Shown here piece by piece: positions 27,223-35,572 of a stretch of 64,000 nt of DNA; the stretch's first letter is position 1; the number at the start of each line of letters is the position of its first letter. This DNA comes from Clostridiaceae bacterium BRH_c20a (GTDB lineage Bacteria > Bacillota > Peptococcia > Peptococcales > BICA1-8), in NCBI GenBank assembly GCA_000961765.1, contig LADT01000002.1, forward strand, positions 88,284 through 152,283, read 5' to 3'. A program made the translations under genes and the position numbers. The notes beneath the pieces are model-generated. The model did not search any database and was not told where the DNA came from. It saw only the letters and a program-made list of their open reading frames with translations.

Positions 27223-27414
27223 CTAAAGTTGCCGAAGATTAATTTCCTTGCGAAATTTTTTAATTCTCTCAACAATTTCATCAGGGGTTTCCATGACAAC
27301 AATTTTTTTACTGGATGTTAAAGTAATAACTGTATCTGGATTATCTTCAATAAATTCTATTAAATCACTGTTTAGATAAAATTCTTTGCCTTGAAAACGG
27401 GTAACTTTTATCAT
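27223..27414 (-). CDS. swrD: SwrD/FlbD-family flagellar protein
   Basis: Small protein of 63 residues of the FlbD family: I-K-V-T-R-F-Q-G-K-E-F-Y-L-N-S-D-L-I-E and T-P-D-E-I-V-E-R-I. In B. subtilis the homologue SwrD lies downstream of flgE and increases motor torque. The location directly before motAB here fits a stator-related role. Confidence 0.88.
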   Translation of the reverse strand: MIKVTRFQGKEFYLNSDLIEFIEDNPDTVITLTSSKKIVVMETPDEIVERIKKFRKEINLRQL

Positions 27415-27437
27415 AATCGCAACCCTCCCAATATTTG

Positions 27438-27466
27438 TAAAAACAGGAGGGGGGATACTATCCCCC
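27438..27466 (-). terminator. Hairpin between flgE and swrD, possible attenuator
   Basis: On the minus strand GGGGGATA and TATCCCCC form a nearly loop-less 8-bp stem, with TGTTTTT a few bases later. It sits in a 65-base gap within the operon, so it probably attenuates or stabilises rather than ends transcription. Confidence 0.45.
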
Positions 27467-27479
27467 TACTGTGTACTTT

Positions 27480-29063
27480 TTATCTCTTTAGATTAACCAA
27501 TTCTTGCAGCATTTCATCTGAAGTAGTTATGATCCGGGAATTAGCTTGAAAACCCCTCTGGGTGATAATCATATCTACAAATTCTTGGGATAAATCAACA
27601 TTAGACATTTCTAAGGTTTCCGGCTTTATCACACCACGACCTGCAGTACCAGGAGTACCTGGTTGAGGATCACCGGAGTTTTTAGAATCCTTAAAAAGTG
27701 TATTGCCCACTTTACTTAAACCGCCAGGATTTGCAAAAGTAGCAATTGCCACTTGGGCTAAAGCCAGGTTTTGACCATTGGAAAACGTCCCGACAATAGT
27801 ACCTGTTGTATCTACACTTATACCTTGCAGACTACCCGGTTCAAAGCCATTTTGCCCTAGAGCCAGTGCAGTAGTATCTTGAGCTAATTGAGTAAGCTGG
27901 GATAAATCAATATCTATGTTGACATTTCTGCCCCCTGTAAATGATCTTTGAACGCTATTAATCATTTTCCCATCAACAATATTACCGGCTCCATCGAATT
28001 TAATGGTATGTCCAGAAGCTACTTTTTTATATCCATCGATGATATTTCCGCCTATTTCCTCTTGACCTTTGATAAAAACATCAGCAGCCCATGTGAATGG
28101 ATTATCGGAAATCTTTCTTAATTGCACCTTCAATTCATGGGGATCACCGTTTTGGTCATAAACAGTGATTGGGGTAATGTGGCTAGGCACATTTACAGCC
28201 GTTGCAGTATCAAGTGTGACACTGCCCGTAAGCGTATTCAAATCATGATCGGTGGGAGATACTGCATTTATATTGAATATCTCCAGCTTCCCGGTAACCC
28301 TGTTAAATCTATAGGCATCGCCAGGCTTATATGTATCATCATTATGGGTAATTGTGACAGTATTAGGGGTTGCAACATCATCAGTTAACTTAATATCATC
28401 CTGAAAAACCGGCCCTAATTCAATAACATAAGGTGCGGCATTTGGATTGGCGGTTAAATTTGGCATATCCGCTGCTTGCCAACTTGGGAAAGTAGTAAGT
28501 ACTGGATTTAAAGCACTTCTAGTATCTAAGTTCTTACCAATTTTCACATCTGTAGTGGCACCGGCTACGGAGTTATCAGTCCAGGCACTCAAATCAACAA
28601 CTACCTCATTGCCCGGGGAAATATTTATCCCAGTCTGACCTAATTGCCGCACATAACCCATTACTTTCAGACCATTAGGCGTAACTAAAGTATTAGACTC
28701 ATCAAAATCAAAATTGCCGGCTCTAGTATAAAATTTATTCGAACCTTCACCAACAACAAAGTAACCTTCACCTTCAATGGCCATATCCATTGTTTTCCCG
28801 GTAGACTGTGGTGAGCCTGGCGCATGAATGACATCAATGCTCCCTAAATTAACCCCTAATCCGATTTGGGTGGGATTTGTACCCCCTCTATCACCTTGGG
28901 GTGAGGATGCACCACGTATAGTCTGATTTAACATTTCTTGAAAGGTAACACGACTCTTTTTATAACCAGGTGTGTTTACATTTGAAATATTATTACCAAT
29001 GACATCCATCCTTGTTTGATGGACCTTTAAACCGGATACCCCGGCAAATAATGAACGCATCAT
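27480..29063 (-). CDS. flgE: Flagellar hook protein FlgE
   Basis: Hook subunit exported by the flagellar apparatus. Start chosen at the ATG at 29063 (528 codons including stop), 8 bases after AGGAGGTC. Upstream in-frame codons are rejected. The N-terminal rod-type coiled coil contains S-G-L-K-V-H-Q-T-R-M-D-V-I-G-N-N-I-S-N-V-N-T-P-G-Y, written here with separators. The C-terminus has N-V-D-L-S-Q-E-F-V-D-M-I-I-T-Q-R. The variable middle is about 300 residues. Confidence 0.95.
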   Translation of the reverse strand: MMRSLFAGVSGLKVHQTRMDVIGNNISNVNTPGYKKSRVTFQEMLNQTIRGASSPQGDRGGTNPTQIGLGVNLGSIDVIHAPGSPQSTGKTMDMAIEGEGYFVVGEGSNKFYTRAGNFDFDESNTLVTPNGLKVMGYVRQLGQTGINISPGNEVVVDLSAWTDNSVAGATTDVKIGKNLDTRSALNPVLTTFPSWQAADMPNLTANPNAAPYVIELGPVFQDDIKLTDDVATPNTVTITHNDDTYKPGDAYRFNRVTGKLEIFNINAVSPTDHDLNTLTGSVTLDTATAVNVPSHITPITVYDQNGDPHELKVQLRKISDNPFTWAADVFIKGQEEIGGNIIDGYKKVASGHTIKFDGAGNIVDGKMINSVQRSFTGGRNVNIDIDLSQLTQLAQDTTALALGQNGFEPGSLQGISVDTTGTIVGTFSNGQNLALAQVAIATFANPGGLSKVGNTLFKDSKNSGDPQPGTPGTAGRGVIKPETLEMSNVDLSQEFVDMIITQRGFQANSRIITTSDEMLQELVNLKR

Positions 29064-29139
29064 AATTAGTTGACCTCCTCTAAAATTATTAACCGCATCT
29101 ATCAATCAGCGGAATGGGCTTCCTCAAAGAGGTCCAGCC

Positions 29140-29529
29140 CTAAATAATAACTGCACTATCAATATTGGTAAAAACATTATCTTTCATGCTTTCTCCATCT
29201 ACAGCAGTTATGACAGTTTTATTTTTTACACTTACAACAAAAGCTAGGTCATCCATTAAAATCAAGGATTCTTTAGCACCTTTTTCGGCTGCTTTATTAA
29301 CTGCGACATTTAGCTTTTTTAAAGACTCCTGGTTCAACTCAATGTTTCGTAAGGATAGCCGTTCTTGAGCGTGTTTGGAAAACTTTATGTCTTGGGTTTT
29401 AACCAATTGTTTATCAAAAATTTCCTGGAAGTTACTACCTGCCTGCTTATTGGACAGTTTGCCTTTAGTTGTTTCTAGCGGTTGCCCTATTGGTCTAATG
29501 GGTTGCTGAATAAAAAATTTATCATTCAT
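29140..29529 (-). CDS. Flagellar operon protein, TIGR02530 type
   Basis: Protein of 129 residues from the ATG at 29529, which overlaps the flgD stop by 8 bases. The conserved core is F-S-K-H-A-Q-E-R-L, then a helix and L-I-L-M-D-D-L-A-F-V-V-S-V-K-N-K-T-V-I-T-A. This is the pattern of the Gram-positive flagellar operon protein between flgD and flgE. Its molecular function is not established in my knowledge. A hairpin without a U-run lies just after the stop (about 29114-29138). Confidence 0.8.
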   Translation of the reverse strand: MNDKFFIQQPIRPIGQPLETTKGKLSNKQAGSNFQEIFDKQLVKTQDIKFSKHAQERLSLRNIELNQESLKKLNVAVNKAAEKGAKESLILMDDLAFVVSVKNKTVITAVDGESMKDNVFTNIDSAVII

Positions 29530-30019
29530 TTTCTTCACCTGTATTACTATCGGCATTTTCAACTGGAGCAATTGGATTACCTATCTCAGTAATATCACTA
29601 ATCTTTACTTCTTTACCGTTTATTAAAGCTATTGGTCCTTTATCGGTGAATCGCACCTTTTCAACAATTCCATTAACACTTTCACCATCAGCATCCTGAC
29701 CTATTATCTCCTTGCCTATTAAACTTAAGCCACCAAGGGTAGATTGCCAGGAGCTAAAACTTGATAGTAGTTCATATTGAGATACTAAAAGACTTTCTAT
29801 TCCATTTTCAAAAGTTTTGTTCAGATTCTGCATTTGCTCCAATGTGGAAAACTGGGCAGTTTGAGCTATAAATTCTTTGTCCTGCATAGGATTTAAGGGA
29901 TCCTGGTACTTAAGCTGAGTTACTAAGAGTTTCAAAAAATCATCTTTATCAAGAGTCTGGTTATCCTTTTTCTGAATCTGACTTTGGGAATTACCACTGC
30001 TTATCCCTTCTAAATTCAT
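29522..30019 (-). CDS. flgD: Hook-capping protein FlgD
   Basis: Scaffold that caps the growing hook. Start at the ATG at 30019 after AAGGAG (165 residues). The N-terminal signature L-D-K-D-D-F-L-K-L-L-V-T-Q-L-K-Y-Q-D-P-L-N-P-M (separated) and Q-F-S-T-L-E-Q-M are present. The beta-rich C-terminal domains are short, giving a compact FlgD as in other Firmicutes. Confidence 0.93.
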   Translation of the reverse strand: MNLEGISSGNSQSQIQKKDNQTLDKDDFLKLLVTQLKYQDPLNPMQDKEFIAQTAQFSTLEQMQNLNKTFENGIESLLVSQYELLSSFSSWQSTLGGLSLIGKEIIGQDADGESVNGIVEKVRFTDKGPIALINGKEVKISDITEIGNPIAPVENADSNTGEENE

Positions 30020-30035
30020 TTTTTTGGTCTCCTTT

Positions 30036-31484
30036 CTAGGCAAATAATTCCAGGCCATTTAGCATCCTTTTGTCTTGCCTAATAATCTCCGCTTTACTAT
30101 ATTCATCTATTTCTATTTCCTTTTTCCTGTTATGTGAAAATCGCAATTTACTCTGAGTACCATTTTTAGGATTATTAAACGGGTTATGGTTTTGTCCCAT
30201 AAATTGGTTAAAACTGGTGTCAGTACCTACCTCTACATCAATACTAGTACATTTAATACCTTGATTTGCTAGATTCTGTTTTAAATGACCTAGATTTTGC
30301 TCCACCATTTCCCGCGCTCGAACATTTTCGGTAAGTATTTTTACACTTACTTGTCCATCCTGAGCCAATAATTGTAAAGTAATTTTTCCTAATTCTGCTG
30401 GCTTTAGCCTTAAATTTAGTTCTGATGAGCCCGTTAATTTATTAAATTTAACTCTTTCGCCTATCTGCTTCATTATAAACTCCGGCAATTCTTTTGGGGA
30501 AACAATTGGTTCTTGCAAAAACTTTGACTTTTCACCTTCAATAACAGGTTCAAATAGTTGTCCATTTGTTAGAGAAAAATGGGAATTGGATCCTTTGGAC
30601 AAAAAAGAGCTTGTAGTGTTTTCACTTTTAGGTTGTTTTACGTCTTTGTCCTGTAAAGTTAGTAAATTCTCTTCTTGTTCTAGTAGAATGGAAGCTTTAA
30701 TAGGTTCCTTCAGAACATTCTCAACGCTTTCTTTTTTACCCCGTTTTACTTCCTTACCCTGGATGCTTGGCAAATTCACATTTTGTTCTAAAATAATGGG
30801 AGCTTTAATAGGTTCCTTCAGAGCATTCTCAACCCTTTCTTTTTTAGCATCCAAAAGATTTTGTATCTCCTTGCTTTTCTCTATTAAAGAAGTCTCCATA
30901 ATATTTGCAGGACTAGCCTTGTTTTCTGAGCCATTAAATTGAACCTTAGTATCCTGACCTTCGGCTTCAGAAATTAGATTTGGCCCTTTGTTAACTTTAA
31001 ATATTTTCAGGGAATTTTGCAAAAAAGCATTTCCTTTAAGCTCTTGATGGTTAGATTTGCCTTGATTTAAAAGGGGGTTTCCTTCTAAAATAGGAGATCC
31101 TGCTTGTCCTAGATTAGTATTCTGTTCAATTAGTGGACTAGTTGTATTACTAGACAAGTCTGCAATAAACTGATAAATTTCTGCGGCTTCCAATCTCTCA
31201 CCATCTTCAGTTAAGAAGATTAATTCTTTTCCGTTATTTAACCTATCCTGAGGAAGACTGGGATTTAAAGTTGAGCATTTTGAATTAGCAGAAAGATCCA
31301 CTCCAATCTGGTTTAACATATCTTTTGAAAAGTTTGAGCTTAAAATGGTTTCTGAAGAAAGAATTTGACTCAGAGCTTGTAAAAAACCGGAATCCTTCTC
31401 TGACAATAACTTTTCGGTTTTACTAAGCATGCCATCGCCTCTTTTTTGAGAAGCCAGTGAACTTAATAACTGCATCATTTCCAT
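30036..31484 (-). CDS. fliK: Flagellar hook-length control protein FliK
   Basis: Secreted ruler that sets hook length and triggers the FlhB switch. Low-complexity N-terminal 330 residues; C-terminal Flg_hook domain with L-R-L-K-P-A-E-L-G-K-I-T-L and V-R-A-R-E-M-V-E-Q-N-L. 482 residues. A 36-residue segment near 214-285 is tandemly duplicated. GAAAGGGGG precedes the ATG. The ruler part evolves fast, so only the C-terminal domain is diagnostic. Confidence 0.88.
   Translation of the reverse strand: MEMMQLLSSLASQKRGDGMLSKTEKLLSEKDSGFLQALSQILSSETILSSNFSKDMLNQIGVDLSANSKCSTLNPSLPQDRLNNGKELIFLTEDGERLEAAEIYQFIADLSSNTTSPLIEQNTNLGQAGSPILEGNPLLNQGKSNHQELKGNAFLQNSLKIFKVNKGPNLISEAEGQDTKVQFNGSENKASPANIMETSLIEKSKEIQNLLDAKKERVENALKEPIKAPIILEQNVNLPSIQGKEVKRGKKESVENVLKEPIKASILLEQEENLLTLQDKDVKQPKSENTTSSFLSKGSNSHFSLTNGQLFEPVIEGEKSKFLQEPIVSPKELPEFIMKQIGERVKFNKLTGSSELNLRLKPAELGKITLQLLAQDGQVSVKILTENVRAREMVEQNLGHLKQNLANQGIKCTSIDVEVGTDTSFNQFMGQNHNPFNNPKNGTQSKLRFSHNRKKEIEIDEYSKAEIIRQDKRMLNGLELFA
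30630..30846 (-). repeat. 108-bp tandem duplication inside fliK
   Basis: Two near-identical 36-codon units begin at equivalent points 30703 and 30811. Each encodes K-K-E-x-V-E-N-x-L-K-E-P-I-K-A followed by I-L-L-E-Q or I-I-L-E-Q. This is a recent in-frame duplication in the ruler region. Confidence 0.85.
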
Positions 31485-31519
31485 ACATTCACCCCCTTTC
31501 AGTAAATTAAAATGCCTTA

Positions 31520-32062
31520 CTAATTAATATCGGTTAAAAGTCTGGTTAATTTAGCAACTCTTAGAGGTTCTAATTCTGCTAAGATTTTAGCAGCAATATT
31601 AGCATCTAATTTGACTAAAATATCTAGAATAATTTCATCATCCAAATTATCAAAAATTGGGGCAATTTCTTTTGGTTTCATCTGACTGTAATACTCACCC
31701 ATTTTTGCAGAGCTTACTTCTTTTTCTTCTATAATCTTAATTTGGTTTTCTAATTTTGAAATTTGATTATTATATTCTGCAATTTCTTCTTGATACTTCA
31801 TTTCTGTTGTCTTAAAATTAGCTAACTGGCTCTCTAATTCTTGTATTTTTTCTTTTAAAGCTTTATTTTCGTCTTCTAATGGGGATATTTCCACACTAAC
31901 CCCCTCATCTACAACTGCAAATTTACCTCCGATTATTGGAAGATCAGCTAGAACCGATGTTAAGTTTAGCAATCCTGCAGCATGGGATCCCCATAATGCA
32001 CCAATTAATGCAAATATTATACATATAATTACTATGTTAATAGGTATCTTAGGAACGCTCAC
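31520..32062 (-). CDS. ylxF: YlxF, MotE-like flagellar operon protein
   Basis: Protein of 180 residues with one N-terminal membrane helix (about 8-28), a long coiled coil (about 60-120) and a C-terminal MgtE-N-like helical repeat (M-K-P-K-E-I-A-P-I-F, then A-A-K-I-L-A-E-L). This is the architecture of MotE, a chaperone for MotB, and of B. subtilis YlxF. It starts with GTG one base after the fliJ stop. A stator or export accessory role is inferred. Confidence 0.82.
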   Translation of the reverse strand: MSVPKIPINIVIICIIFALIGALWGSHAAGLLNLTSVLADLPIIGGKFAVVDEGVSVEISPLEDENKALKEKIQELESQLANFKTTEMKYQEEIAEYNNQISKLENQIKIIEEKEVSSAKMGEYYSQMKPKEIAPIFDNLDDEIILDILVKLDANIAAKILAELEPLRVAKLTRLLTDIN

Positions 32063-32515
32063 TTATAATCCCCCTGCAGAAGTATAAAATAATTTAGTAG
32101 CTATTTCATCCAATTCTTTTTGCATACTTTTCTGTTCTTCAAACAAATGACTAGAATGCTGATTTTCCTTTAGTCGTTCTAAAACTTTTCTCCTTTTCAT
32201 AATTTCATGCAACTTTTCTCGGGATTTTTCTACCTTCTCTTCTAACAAAATTACTTGCCTTTGCATATTTTCAACTTCTTCTTTAAGATACTGACAGTAT
32301 TGGTGATTAGAAATTAGCTTATGGATGGATATTTTTCCTTTCTGGTCTTCCACTAAAGAACGCAGGGCATAGGTTTGCTTATGGGAGCATATAAGAAGCT
32401 GCTTCTGACCATCTTTAAGTTCCATAAGGCAGAGAGATAAGTTTTTTTTCGCGTCTTCTTCTTGATGAATAGCAATGTCTAATAATATCTCTAAACGAAA
32501 AGTGAATTTGCCCAT
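32063..32515 (-). CDS. fliJ: Flagellar export chaperone/stalk FliJ
   Basis: Coiled-coil stalk of the flagellar ATPase. The 150 residues are predicted almost fully helical with heptad repeats and the N-terminal F-R-L-E-I-L-L-D motif of the family. It lies between fliI and ylxF, the standard position. Confidence 0.88.
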   Translation of the reverse strand: MGKFTFRLEILLDIAIHQEEDAKKNLSLCLMELKDGQKQLLICSHKQTYALRSLVEDQKGKISIHKLISNHQYCQYLKEEVENMQRQVILLEEKVEKSREKLHEIMKRRKVLERLKENQHSSHLFEEQKSMQKELDEIATKLFYTSAGGL

Positions 32516-32535
32516 TTATCATTCCAACCTTTATT

Positions 32536-33846
32536 TTATAATCCAATATCCTTACATAGCAACTCTAAACTTTGTTCTGCTTGGGAGAACAGAATTTTTT
32601 CATCCACTTTCTGACTAAGAAAACGGTTAAAATCTTCAATCCTGGAAAGGGCTAAGTCTATTTGGCTATTTGTTCCATTAACATATGCACCTACATCTAT
32701 TAAATCCTTTGCTTCATAATATACAGCTAATAATTTGCGAAATTTCGTTGAATTTCCATAATGATCTTCAGAAGTAATATTTGGCATTACCCTGCTTATA
32801 CTATTCAAGACATCTATGGCAGGATAATGATTTAACGCCGCTAGTTTTCTAGATAAAACAATATGCCCATCTAGTATACCCCGTACAGCATCTGCTATGG
32901 GTTCGTTCATATCATCACCATCAACTAGAACTGTATATAATGCAGTTATTGCACCTTTATCAGATGTACCTGACCTTTCTAATAATTTTGGCAAAGTAGC
33001 AAAAACAGATGGTGTATAACCTCTTGTAGCGGGAGGTTCTCCAATAGCTAATCCCACTTCCCTAAGTGCCATAGCAAACCGTGTTACTGAATCCATCATC
33101 AATAAAACATTCTGTCCTTGGTCACGGAAATATTCAGCAATTGCCGTAGCTACATATGCACCTTTTATTCTGTAAAGGGCGGGTTGATCTGAGGAAGCCA
33201 CAATAACGACGGAGCGTTTTAAACCTTCTTGACCTAAGTCAAGTTCTAAAAACTCCCTAACTTCTCGACCTCTCTCACCAATTAATGCAATTACATTAAT
33301 ATCAGCTTTAGTATTTCTCGCTATCATTCCTAAAAGAGTACTTTTACCTACACCACTACCGGCGAAAATCCCCATTCTCTGCCCTACTCCACAAGTAACT
33401 AAACCATCTAAAGCTTTTACACCTAACTCTAAGGGTTGTATTATTCTTTGCCGTTCTAAAGGATGGGGCGGTTTTTTTTCTAATGGATAACCAATGCCTT
33501 CAATCTTTCCCAAACTATCTAATGGCTCTCCTAGCCCATCTAATACTCTGCCAATAAGATTAGAGCCAACCTTTACTTTCAAGGAATGACCAGATGCAAT
33601 TACTTCAGATCCGGGTCTTATTCCTTGAAAATTTCCTAGAGGCATAAGTAAAGTCTTTTTATCTTTAAAACCTACCACTTCTGCCGGAATAAACAGTTTT
33701 CCTAACCTTATATAACATAATTCCCCAATTGAAGTCCTGGGACCATAAGCGTGGATTATATAACCGATAATTTCTGCAACAAAGCCTTTCATTGTTTCTA
33801 GAGAAGCTTCCTTAAGAACAGAATAGTATTTGTCTAAATTAACCAT
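32536..33846 (-). CDS. fliI: Flagellar export ATPase FliI
   Basis: F1-beta-like ATPase that energises flagellar export. Walker A G-S-G-V-G-K-S-T is at 163-170. Also visible are the G-E-R-G-R-E-V-R-E-F segment, Walker B L-L-M-M-D-S-V-T-R-F and the P-A-T-R-G-Y-T-P-S-V-F signature. 436 residues. The start overlaps the fliH stop by 8 bases. Confidence 0.97.
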   Translation of the reverse strand: MVNLDKYYSVLKEASLETMKGFVAEIIGYIIHAYGPRTSIGELCYIRLGKLFIPAEVVGFKDKKTLLMPLGNFQGIRPGSEVIASGHSLKVKVGSNLIGRVLDGLGEPLDSLGKIEGIGYPLEKKPPHPLERQRIIQPLELGVKALDGLVTCGVGQRMGIFAGSGVGKSTLLGMIARNTKADINVIALIGERGREVREFLELDLGQEGLKRSVVIVASSDQPALYRIKGAYVATAIAEYFRDQGQNVLLMMDSVTRFAMALREVGLAIGEPPATRGYTPSVFATLPKLLERSGTSDKGAITALYTVLVDGDDMNEPIADAVRGILDGHIVLSRKLAALNHYPAIDVLNSISRVMPNITSEDHYGNSTKFRKLLAVYYEAKDLIDVGAYVNGTNSQIDLALSRIEDFNRFLSQKVDEKILFSQAEQSLELLCKDIGL

Positions 33847-34564
33847 GATTTTCCACTTCCCGAAGAACTTCTTTAAGTTTTTCTAGTTGATCATTAATTT
33901 TTGCTGTTACAATCCCTGTTTCCGAAACAACAATACAATCCCCTTTATTTAAAGTACAATCGGATTCTAAATTTAGAAGTCCTTGATTCAAAATTGATTT
34001 AAGCTCCCCTTCTTTATGTCGCATTTGTTCATAATCAGCAGTACTTAATTTTACCGTTACCTGCGTAGAATCTTGTACTATTCTTAGTAAATCTTCAATA
34101 ATATTTTGGGTGATTTCCGGCTTATTCTCTAATTGGCTCCTGACTATTTTTTCTGCTAACTTTAGGGAGAAATCAATTATTTCTCCTTCCATTCGGGCTA
34201 AAATATTTTTCCTTTCATTATATGCCTTCTGCACAATAATGTTGGCTTGACTTTTTAAGCCTTCTACCTCGGTTTGCCCTATTTCTTTTCCTGCCTCTAA
34301 ACCTTCTTGGTAAGCCTTGGCTTTTATTTCGTCAGCTTCCTCATTAGCAGATTCAAGAATTTCTTTGGCTTCACAATTAGCCGCAAAAATTATTTTTTCT
34401 GACTTAGCCTTTGCCTCATTAATTAAGTCCTCTACCATTAATTTTGCTTCCTGATAGAGCATATCCACGTTTTCTTTTGTTAAACCATCTTTAGAGGAGT
34501 CCTGGGGGTCAGCTTTTTCATCACAAATCACTATTAAATGGTTAGCTTTGATAATTTTAGACAA
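33839..34564 (-). CDS. fliH: Flagellar export ATPase regulator FliH
   Basis: Peripheral stalk that holds FliI at the C-ring. The 241 residues have a long helical region rich in A, E and K (about 30-135, with the G-x-x-x-G-type A-K-A-Y-Q-E-G-L-E-A-G-K segment) and a C-terminal V-type-ATPase-E-like domain. TTG start after GGGGGG, overlapping fliG by 8 bases. Confidence 0.92.
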   Translation of the reverse strand: MSKIIKANHLIVICDEKADPQDSSKDGLTKENVDMLYQEAKLMVEDLINEAKAKSEKIIFAANCEAKEILESANEEADEIKAKAYQEGLEAGKEIGQTEVEGLKSQANIIVQKAYNERKNILARMEGEIIDFSLKLAEKIVRSQLENKPEITQNIIEDLLRIVQDSTQVTVKLSTADYEQMRHKEGELKSILNQGLLNLESDCTLNKGDCIVVSETGIVTAKINDQLEKLKEVLREVENHG

Positions 34565-35567
34565 TTAATTCATCCCCCCCGCCTCTAGAGATGACTATTT
34601 CGCCGGACTCTTCTAATCGTCTAATAACACCAACTATCCTTTGTTGTGCTTCTTCTACATCTCTTAAGCGAACTGGTCCCATAAATTCTAGTTCTTCCTC
34701 AATTAATTCAGCTGCTCGTTTAGACATATTCTTTTTAACTTTGTTCTTAACATCCTCGCTAGAGCCTTTAAGGGCTAAAGCTAAATCCTTCTGATCTACT
34801 TCTCGTAAAACCTGCTGTATTGAGCGATCATCGAGATGAACAATATCTTCAAAGACAAACATTAATTTTTTTATCTCCTCAGCCAGGTCCGGATCTTGGA
34901 CTTCTAAGGTTTCCAAAATTGTTTTTTCTGTGGTCCTGTCAACCCTATTCAGGATTTGGACAACAGTTGCTATACCACCGGCAATACTAAAATCATGGGT
35001 AACTAAATTGCTGAATTTTTTCTCCAATACTGCTTCAACCTCTTTAATAATTTCGGGAGATGTTCTATCTAAAATAGCAATTCTCCTTGCAACCTCTGAT
35101 TGCAATTCGGCGGGTAAGGAAGAAATGACGACCGCTGACTGTTCGGAGTCGAGGTACGCCATAATTAAGGCTATCGTCTGCGGATGTTCTCCCTGAATAA
35201 AGCTTAATAATTGCGAAGGGTCTGCCTTTCTTATAAAATCAAAAGGCCGCACTTGTAAAGAGGAGGTAAGTCTATTAATAATATTTAACGCCTTTTGATT
35301 TCCTAAGGCTTTTTCTAATACTTCTTTGGCATAATCAATGCCGCCTTTTGCTATGTATTCGTTAGCCATGTATAGTTGATAAAACTCATCGAAAACTTTT
35401 TCTCTTTGCTCACTAGGAATTTTACGTATATTAGCAATTTCTAAAGTTATTTGTTCTATTTCCTCGTCATTAAAATGCTTCATAATCTGAGCGGAACGCT
35501 CCGGTCCTAAGCCAATAAGCAGCATGGCAGCTTTTTGTCGTCCTGTTGTTTTTTCAACACGAGCCAA
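34557..35567 (-). CDS. fliG: Flagellar motor switch protein FliG
   Basis: Rotor protein joining the MS-ring to the C-ring and contacting the stator. Start chosen at the TTG at 35567, just downstream of the fliF stop, with GAGGTG as binding site (336 residues). Visible are the E-H-P-Q-T-I-A-L motif of the middle domain and the C-terminal torque helix with D-D-R-S-I-Q-Q-V-L-R-E-V. Confidence 0.96.
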   Translation of the reverse strand: MARVEKTTGRQKAAMLLIGLGPERSAQIMKHFNDEEIEQITLEIANIRKIPSEQREKVFDEFYQLYMANEYIAKGGIDYAKEVLEKALGNQKALNIINRLTSSLQVRPFDFIRKADPSQLLSFIQGEHPQTIALIMAYLDSEQSAVVISSLPAELQSEVARRIAILDRTSPEIIKEVEAVLEKKFSNLVTHDFSIAGGIATVVQILNRVDRTTEKTILETLEVQDPDLAEEIKKLMFVFEDIVHLDDRSIQQVLREVDQKDLALALKGSSEDVKNKVKKNMSKRAAELIEEELEFMGPVRLRDVEEAQQRIVGVIRRLEESGEIVISRGGGDELIV

Positions 35568-35572
35568 ACTAA

